Part shown: positions 45,801-54,800 of the stretch, one piece after another
How positions within the stretch are numbered: the stretch's first letter is position 1
Layout: every line of letters starts with the position of its first letter
DNA from: Dastarcus helophoroides
Taxonomy: Eukaryota > Arthropoda > Insecta > Coleoptera > Bothrideridae
DNA length: 64,000 bases
Direction of reading: 5' to 3'
Assembly (NCBI GenBank): GCA_028583605.1
Contig: CM053333.1
Location: forward strand, 10,510,638-10,574,637
Made by a program: the position numbers and the translations under genes
Notes under the pieces: generated by a model
Databases searched by the model: none
What the model was told of the DNA's origin: nothing
The model's input: only the letters and a program-made list of their open reading frames with translations

Positions 45801-48800
45801 ATTTCGATAAAATAGTCGAAATTATGCAATAAACATCGATATTTCGAAAAAAAATCCTTGAGTTTCGAATTTCACATTTAAAATTTATATAAAGAAACAA
45901 AGATAGATGGCGATGAACCGCCATCTTAAACAAGGATAGGTTGTAATTTTTGGGGAAAATTCCTTTCGGTAACAAGTTCCATAACTTGGAAGTTCTATAG
46001 AAAAAAGAGCCTCCGTAGACAGAAGTCCTCACTGTGTCAGGCTGGACCGCACAGAAATTTGCTGTCTCCTACTGTCTAGTACGCCTCAAAAATCTTGCCC
46101 TTGGGGGGATCAATGCTTTTAGTTCCTGCGAGCATCTTCCGTGATAGTACTTGTAGAAAAGAGACAAGTCACCAACCATACGTCTGTGCTCTAGTGTTTC
46201 AAGAGAATCGGTTAGACTCTCGTCATCAATTAGGCGAATCGCTCTTCTTTAAATTGAACCCAAGAGAGGTAAAGTGTGCTTTGGGGGTGAACTTTAAACA
46301 TGAGAATAGTATTCTGGTGTTGGCGTAACTTAAGCTTTGTATAATGTTAATAGCTGATGAGATGTGAAGTACTTTTTAGCTCTAAAAAGAAAGCCTATCT
46401 TCCGAAAGGCGTATTTGGCAATGGCGCGCACATGAGCATCCCAAGAGAAGTTAGTGCTCGCATTCACTCCTAGGATAGATAGATTAGATCCCATTGGAAG
46501 GATTTTACCGTCCATTAGTAGGATTGGTGCATTATCCCTTGATGTTTTCTTAGAGAAAACCGCGGCCTGAGTTTTTGAAGCGTTGAAGTCGACCAAATTG
46601 TTCTTACCCCATTTCAGAATAATCTCGAAATCCCGATTAATCGTCTGTTCCCTTAGTTGATCTGAAGCAGCGATAGATAATGGTTTGTCGGAGAAAAAAG
46701 ATGACAAAAGGTTACTATCATCTAGCTGTATATAGGATTGGAAGTTGAAGCTAAGAGATCGTTTATGTGTAATAGAAATAGAGTAGGAAACAGAACAAAC
46801 CCCTGAGGCACCCCTCCATTAATCGCAAATGTCTCGGATGAGATGCCATCGACGACGACCTGAAGAGATCTGTCATCGAGAAAATTGGATATCAAATGAC
46901 AGAGTCCAGGAGAAAGACCATAAGATGTTAATTTGGCGAGAAGAGATCGGTGCCAGACTCTGTCGAAAGCCTTTGAGATATCCAATGCCACAATCCTAGC
47001 CTCACCATGTTTTTTCCATAGCTGAGGTACAGATATAAGTAACATATGCCAGTAGACCGCCAGTGGAACGTTGTTGTCTAAAACCGTATTGCCTGTCGGA
47101 GATGATTCTATTTTCCTCCAGATATTTGAGAATCTCGATGTTGATAACCTTTTCCATCACTTTAGATATAAGGGGTAACAATTCTAATTAGGCTGTGCGA
47201 AAGTACACTGTAGCATTTTAAGTCCGGAAAATTTTCAGCTCTTTACCACATCATCTTACTACTGCTAATTACCAGTGTGGTAAAAGAGCTTTCAGACCTA
47301 CCTCGCTAAATAACTCAATGTCGTAAGTATTGTCATCATCGGCGAAATAAAATACACCATTTTTTGTCTTATTTGCATTGTCCCTGAGCCACTTAAGACC
47401 CCGATTTCTGTTGGAGACACCCCTCGGTTTTGGACCTTTTTTCTTCTTTTTGTACTCTGCTGGCATCGGAGCTAGAATTCAATGTATTAGAGCAACTTAT
47501 TAACAAAAACCAATCGTAATTACCGACTAAGTGCTCGAATTTTAGCCCTGTCTTCATTAAATAATTTGTTATTAGTTCTGTAGGTCTATCGCTATCTTCT
47601 ATTACCAGCCAGTGCACATTTTCCGTGAGCATTAAAGTGTGTGATAGTCTAGTAATTTCTGCTAGTTGTTCAGGACGTCGGTAAGTTGGTGTTATTATGT
47701 ACAAGGGCCGCACTTGGTGACTCGATGAAAACCTCTGAAACATTAACGCAAATATTAAATCTTAGGAAAATTGTACTTCATCCGCCTTTCTGTCCATTTC
47801 TCTACCTCCCTTCTGTTTAAGGGTCAGTCAGACCGTATGTCTACGAGTCTGTAAGATATTCTGCCTGACAGTAGTCGACTCCCGCGAAAGTTGCGCCCGT
47901 TAGAGTTGTCCGTTCGTTAAAGTTGACAGGATGCAATTGTTAAAGTTGCGCGGATATTCCCCCACTCTAATTTTCGAACAACGAATTAGGCTTCTGAGTT
48001 CTAGCGCCACTTTTAAATAACCCACTCAACCGCGGAACGAGCAATAAAATATGTATATTTTTCGACAATGGTAGGGATAACGGGGAGTAGCAACTTTAAC
48101 TGTCGATCCAGTAGGGTAAGCGCAACTTTAGCGGGAGTATACTGTATGTCGGTCAGTCTATGAGACTGTCGGTCTGTTCATTTCTCTGTCAGCCTGTCAC
48201 AACCAATGATCTCGAAAACTAGCAGCGCTATCTGCTTGGAATTTATGATTTATAAGAAATCAGTTGTACACTCGGATCAATTCTTATTTAATTTGTTTAA
48301 ACAGTTTTCTGTCATTCACAGATTGTGAAGTAAAAATCTCTTTTAGTGAGTCAAACTCTTGTAACAAAATGGCAGTCAAAATTTTACTCTTTGAGAAAAA
48401 AGCGAAATATTTGTGAAATATCAAACTTTGACATTGTTGACTGCAAAATAGTTACATAATATTAAAACTATTTTGTTCCATACAGCACAAAAAAGTGACG
48501 GCCAGAAGTTGGGGTGCAACGTCGACAAAATTTCAACATCGCAACTTCGACAGAATTATTAGTCACCAATTTCACCTGAATTTTTGAAATAAAGAGTGAC
48601 GAAGTAACGTAACTGCGCATGACTGTCTCTCAAATCTCGCCATCACTCGCCTGTTGTACTGTAGAATAATAGTAAAATAATTGTTTAACAAGCGCTGGCA
48701 TCTAATTTATTGTTGAGTAGGGTATTTTGAAAATGATGCTTTTTACTCTGTTATTTGGACATTATACGTGACAGCCCAGCCTTGGCCTTATCACGACACT

Positions 48801-51800
48801 AGTCATTATTTATTAAAATTGAAATTGGATAGAATAACACATATTTAAAGCAACGGGTAAAAATCAATACACATTAAATGATACTTAAGGTCGCATATTT
48901 CGTGTTGGTTGATGCAAGAAGATAGTATGTGGTAATTGTTTTTGAATTAAAAAATCTATATTCTGTGTGAATACATGACAGTTATAGCTTGTCAGTATGT
49001 TTAACTTAAATAGAATGCATTTTGTTGCGCTTATCGATTTCCAATATCTTTTTAAAGTTCTTTACTAAGGAAGACAATTTTGTGAACTATGAGTGAAATT
49101 TTCCTCATTTAAAATATGTCAAATTTAATTCACTCCTATTCGTGTTGACATAATTGAAAATGGGACATTCGCATGTAAAAAAAATTGAATTTGTTTTGAA
49201 GTTGAAATTGTTCAATGCAAACTATGGCAGACTTAATCTTATGAATAATTAAATTCTCACACATATCGGGTGTAACAGGATCATGGTACACCCCCTATTT
49301 TTTCTTTATTTATGAAGATAAAATTTTCAAAGTTGCCACACTTGATGTATTTATAAAATGTCAAATTTTGACACAAAATTGACATTGTCCTGCTGTCACT
49401 TTCGCTAAAACTGATACCAACCTCTGATATTTAAATAAAAACCCTATATATATATAATTACATTTTTGGAATCTGCACAATTTTCTGGATACAATACACA
49501 TAAAACGAGTAATTTTTAAAGAATCGAAAATTTTTTTGTCATTTTTTTTTGAACTTAGAAGGTCACGACTCATCCAAATTAAAGCCAACTGACCACATTA
49601 GCGCTGCAAAGAAATGAAATTAGGAAAACTTAGGAAGTGTCCTATTTTCTAAATTTGTTTTCCACAGCTAACTTAAGTTCTTATTGAATAAATCTTCAAA
49701 TATATTGAAACCGAATATTTTGAATTCCTCTGATTGTAACTTCAGTTCTATTGATTTCACAGCAAAAATGAAAATGTGGTTACATTCGCCATTAGTTATA
49801 CTTTTTGATGGTATCACAGTACCAATATAGTGCCATTTAAGAAAATGAAGTTATGACACAAAAACCATTTTTGTTAATTTTATCACGTGATAAAAGAATT
49901 AAATACTGATTTTTTACATGAGTTGATTATTTTAGCTTAATGTGGTCCATTAGAATTAATTAGAATGAGTCATGGTTTTCTAGGTTGAAAAATAAAATGG
50001 GACTGAAAAAATTTTCGATCGTTTAAAAAATCACTTTTTTAGATGCATTGTATTCAGAAAATGGTGCAGATTCCAAGAATGTAATAATATGCAGAGTGTT
50101 CCATTTAGAAATCAAAAGTTTATATCAGTTTTAACAAAAGTGACAGCAGTACGAATTTTATTTTTATCTAAAAATATGACATTTCATAAGTACATCAAGT
50201 GTAGTAAGTTTGAGAACTTAATCTTCATAAATAAAGAAAAAAAAGGAGTGTACCATGATCCTGTTACACCCGATATATTGGAAATAAAAACATTTTTTAG
50301 TAAAATTGATGCAAAGTAATATGTTACTGATAAAATGTAACGTCTATCAACTTTTTTTCCAGTTTCGAGAAACATGTATAGAAATTTGGAATATTTTCTT
50401 CCAAATTTCGACCCGTGATTCTTTTTCCGAAATTTTGACTCGTAGGTAACCTTTTTCGAGATTTGGACTTTAGGCCCAAAATGTCATTACTCGAAATTTC
50501 GATGCAAATAGCATACGACCTACAGTGCAATAGCGCAACTCTAAACGTGTGTAGTGACTCATAGGTAGCACTAAAGTTTAACAGACAGAGTCACTCTGGG
50601 AAAGCCCAAAGACTTTATTTTGATGCATAGACCAAACAGTTTGAAGATTTATTAGATTTATAGTTTGGGAGCCAAAGAACTTTTGGAGTTTTTCATAGCT
50701 TGACCTAAACTCGAAATTTCAACTTTAATATCGAAATTATCACTTTAATCTCGCAATGTCGAAGTTAAATCCAAAATCTAGATTTCACCTTCTAGAATTC
50801 GAATTCAACATCGAAATTTTCACCTCGTAATTGGAAATTATTTTTTTAGAAACTTAATTGAAATTTAAGACGCTAAATTTTGCTTTTAAACTGGAGTTTT
50901 TAAACAGAAAACCTTTTTGAGAAACTTTAAATTTATCCTTGAAACTGCAGCATTTGAGTGTCTTCTATGAATTTCCACTTTTCTTCTAGAAAATCTGATT
51001 TTAACTGGAAGCGTTTGATTCCCACATTTTAGTGTAATATCGAAAGTTTAATCTCAAAATTCCAACTTCAATGTCGAAATTAGGACTCTAAGAATTCATT
51101 TTGTTTGGAAAATGTTTGTATTTTCCCAAATTCAGATTTTTTGACTTTCTGCTCTAAACTTCGTCGTTTTGCTAGAAATTCTTAATTTAGACTTAAAATA
51201 CGGATCTTAATTTTCACATTTTGACTTCCAACTCGAAACTTCGACCGTAATATACATCGGAAATTATGCTTTAATCTCAAAGTTTTGAATTTAAGTGCAA
51301 AATTTTGACTTTGGAAACGAAATTTTGGAAACATTTTCATTCAATTCAGACTTTCTTTCTTGAAACTTCGGCATTCAATTAGAATCATAGTGAAATTTTT
51401 TGTTGAGAAATTAAGTATTTTTTCGCAAAGTTTTGACATTTGACTTTTTTCTACACTTCGATTTAAACTAAAAATGGTATTTTAATCCCCAAACTTTGAA
51501 CTTAACTTTGAAATATTATGCTCTAAATTTTTATTTTAAACAAAAACTTTTGACTGATATCTCAACTGTATACAATAAGTTTCGGGAAATATTCTTTTAG
51601 TAATACAGACATATTTTTTATATTTCAATCTCCACGTGTAGATTTTAATCTCAAAATTTTCACCCGAACCAAGAAATTTGAATTTTTAACCCGAATATCC
51701 ATTTAATTCTCAAAAGTACAGCATTATTGTCGAAATTAGATCTACTTATTTCTATTTGTAGTTCATAAAATACAGGATGGACTATAAGTAAGGGTACATA

Positions 51801-54800
51801 GAGCAAGAGTGGATTTCTCGTATAAAAAATAATGTAATTTAGCTACACTTTCCTTATAACAAAAGTTAATATTAAGCGAGACACAGGGTGTCAGAATTGA
51901 AAAAAAAATTGATTTTTTTGTATAACTGATGAACACATTCCAATATGGACAAGAAGATTGTCATAAAAGGGTCAAGAAATTCATACAGGGAGCGCCATCT
52001 GTGCTATCCTTTGTAATGGGTTGGACACTTTTTACCCTCACCATGACAATTTTCGTCATGTCATAGGGTACAGTTACCAACATACTTACTAGTAATTTTA
52101 TTATTTATATTTTACTGCATTTTATATTAACAATTGACACTGTCACTATCATTGTTAACAGCTTTTTTTGCACAGACGTATTTAGAATAGGGCAAGGTGG
52201 GGCACTTGCTTCCCTGGTTTTTGAAGCCGCCGAAAATGTTTTCTTCAGAATTCGTACTTTACTTGAAATTTTAATATTTGTTGATAATTTCAATTTTTTT
52301 TACATTTCATAATTTTTCAAAAAAAAATTGTTTTTTAATTTATGGCACATGTTGGCTTCCTCTGGAAAATTGAGAATTTTTATAAAGTGTCGAGCTTTTT
52401 CTAGAAATTTTGATTTTTTTTTGGAAATCTGGATCTTTTTCTCGAAATTTCAAATTTTTTCCAAAATCTGTTTTTGATTTTGTGATTTTTCTTTCGAAAT
52501 GTCTATAGTTTTCTCAAAATTGGTTTTTTTAGAAATTTCGATTTTATTTCAAATCCAATCCTTTATGTTTCTGAAAATCTCAATATTTTACTTCAAGATT
52601 CTTCTTATATGAAAATTTCTATTTTATCTTTTAAATTTGTCTTTTTTCTAAACAAAAGTTTTTAAAATTGTTCAATTTTATTAAAATTTAACTTTCCGTG
52701 CGAAGTTTTCAATTTTTTCTGAAAAATTTCAAATTTCCTCTCAATTTTGAAGCTTCACTTGAATATTTCAAACCAATTTCTCAAAAGTCGCCTATTTCTC
52801 CAAATTCCTTTATTTTTCTTAACATCTGGATTTTTCTGTAAGTTTTAACCTTATAGAATCTAATTTTCCAAAAATTTTGATTAGTTTCTTAGAGTTTGCT
52901 TTTTTTCAAAATCTTGATTTTTATCTCAAAATTTGATACTTTCTGAAAGTTTTAGGTCTTTGTTTGAAATTTTTTAATCAAAATCTTGACTATTCTTTTT
53001 CAAACCTGTCTTTCTTGAAAGTTTCCTTATCATCAAAAATTCGAAATTTCGCCTTTATTCTCAACATTCTTTTTTTCGAATCTTCTTTCAAAAACCGTTT
53101 TTTTTTCTCAAATTTTCGTTATTTTTCTCAAAACGTATTTATCTTTTTTGAAAATTCTGCTATTTTTCTTAATATTCTTTTTTTCTGTATATTTCGACTT
53201 GTTCAAATTACATTCTTCAAAAATTTTAAATTGCACCTATCTTAAAATTCGCCTTATTACCGACATTTCGACTTTTATCTAGAAATATTTTATGTTTCTA
53301 GAATTGTAGAGTTTTCCTTGTAATTGGTTCTTTTTGAAATTTCTACTTTCTCTAAATTCATTTATGTTCTCTAAATTCGATCGGAATGTTAATAAAAAAG
53401 CAACCATATTGAGAAAATATTTTTGTATGTAGAGAAAAAAATTGAATTTCTTGGCAGAAATTTAAATTAAAAATAAATCGCAATTTGGCAAAAATATTCT
53501 TTTCGAAATTTTACTTTTTCATTTAATGTTCATTAAATGAAAAAGTAAATATTTCGAAAAGAATATTTTTGGCAAATTGCGATTTTTTTTTGAAACTCAG
53601 CATTTTTTCACAAAATTCGACCTTCGAATATTTTGTCTTTTTTCGATTTTTTGACAGTTTTCAAATTTTTCCAGCAGGAAATTGATTTTCTGAAGATTTT
53701 GACTTTTTATCGAAATTCGTCTTTTTCGAAATTACAACTTTTTCTGAGTTCCTTTTTTCCCCTATTTCTTTCCTTTTCTTGTGAATTTAAATATTTTCTT
53801 GAAATTTCGATCATTTTCTCGAAATGTTGACGGTATTTTTCGAAATTCGTTTTTATTAATGTCCAGCTTCTTTTGATTTTTTTTAAATTTGACTTTGTGG
53901 ATTTCCACTTGATATACAAATCTTAGTCACTGAAACCAAGAAAGATAAAAAAATGCAACAAAAGCATTTTGGAAAGGTACAGTATCTCATATCGGTATCT
54001 CTCTGAAGATGGAGCGGACTGGTCCTTGGTTATTTTCAAAAATTGGCAAATACAAATCTTGTCCTCTGAAACCAATATCTCTCTGAAGATGATAGCTTGG
54101 CTATCGAAACGCCTTAGAGCAATTTTTGTTGTAATTTTTAATATTTCTTGTTTTTAGGGGACAAAATTTGTATATAAATTTTGGAAGATAACCAAGGACA
54201 AATCAGTTCCACCAAAAAAAAAAAAGATTTCCACTTGATTCTCCAAATTCGTTTTATTCTCGGAACAGGATATACCCCAAAATTTGACGTTTGATTTCTG
54301 GAAATTTCTACCTCCTTCAAATTTCGATTTTTTCTTAAAATTCGTTCAATTTTTTCAAAATGGGAACAAAATATTAATAAAATGTCATAATTCCGAGAAT
54401 AATATTTTTAGAATATTTCAAAAAACACTATTTGATTAGATTAAAATTTAAATAAAGTAAAATTTTAAGGAAAATATTGTTGGTTATTTCAGTTTTTTTC
54501 TTCAAATTCGATTTATTCTGGAAATTGTTACTTTTTTTCACAAAATTTGACTTCTGAAAATTTCGACTTTTTTTAGACATTCTAGAATTTTTCGAAATAT
54601 TCTGGAAGGTTCAGGTTTTATATCAAATTCAATTTTCTGACTTTTTTTGAAAATTCCCTCATTTTCGAAATTTAGACTCTAATTTGGAAGTTCGATCCCC
54701 CAAGCCCGCGCAGTTCAGTAAAAATATACAATATACTTAGCTGAAGATTTTCTGGTTTTATTTTTTTTTGTCCATCAATTTTCAAAATAATTGCCGCCTT

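Noticed and set aside
52165..52240. Element end resembling the G-rich scraps at 8655 and 32080
   Set aside because: Shared features are short and mainly G-runs; similarity too weak to call a family by eye.
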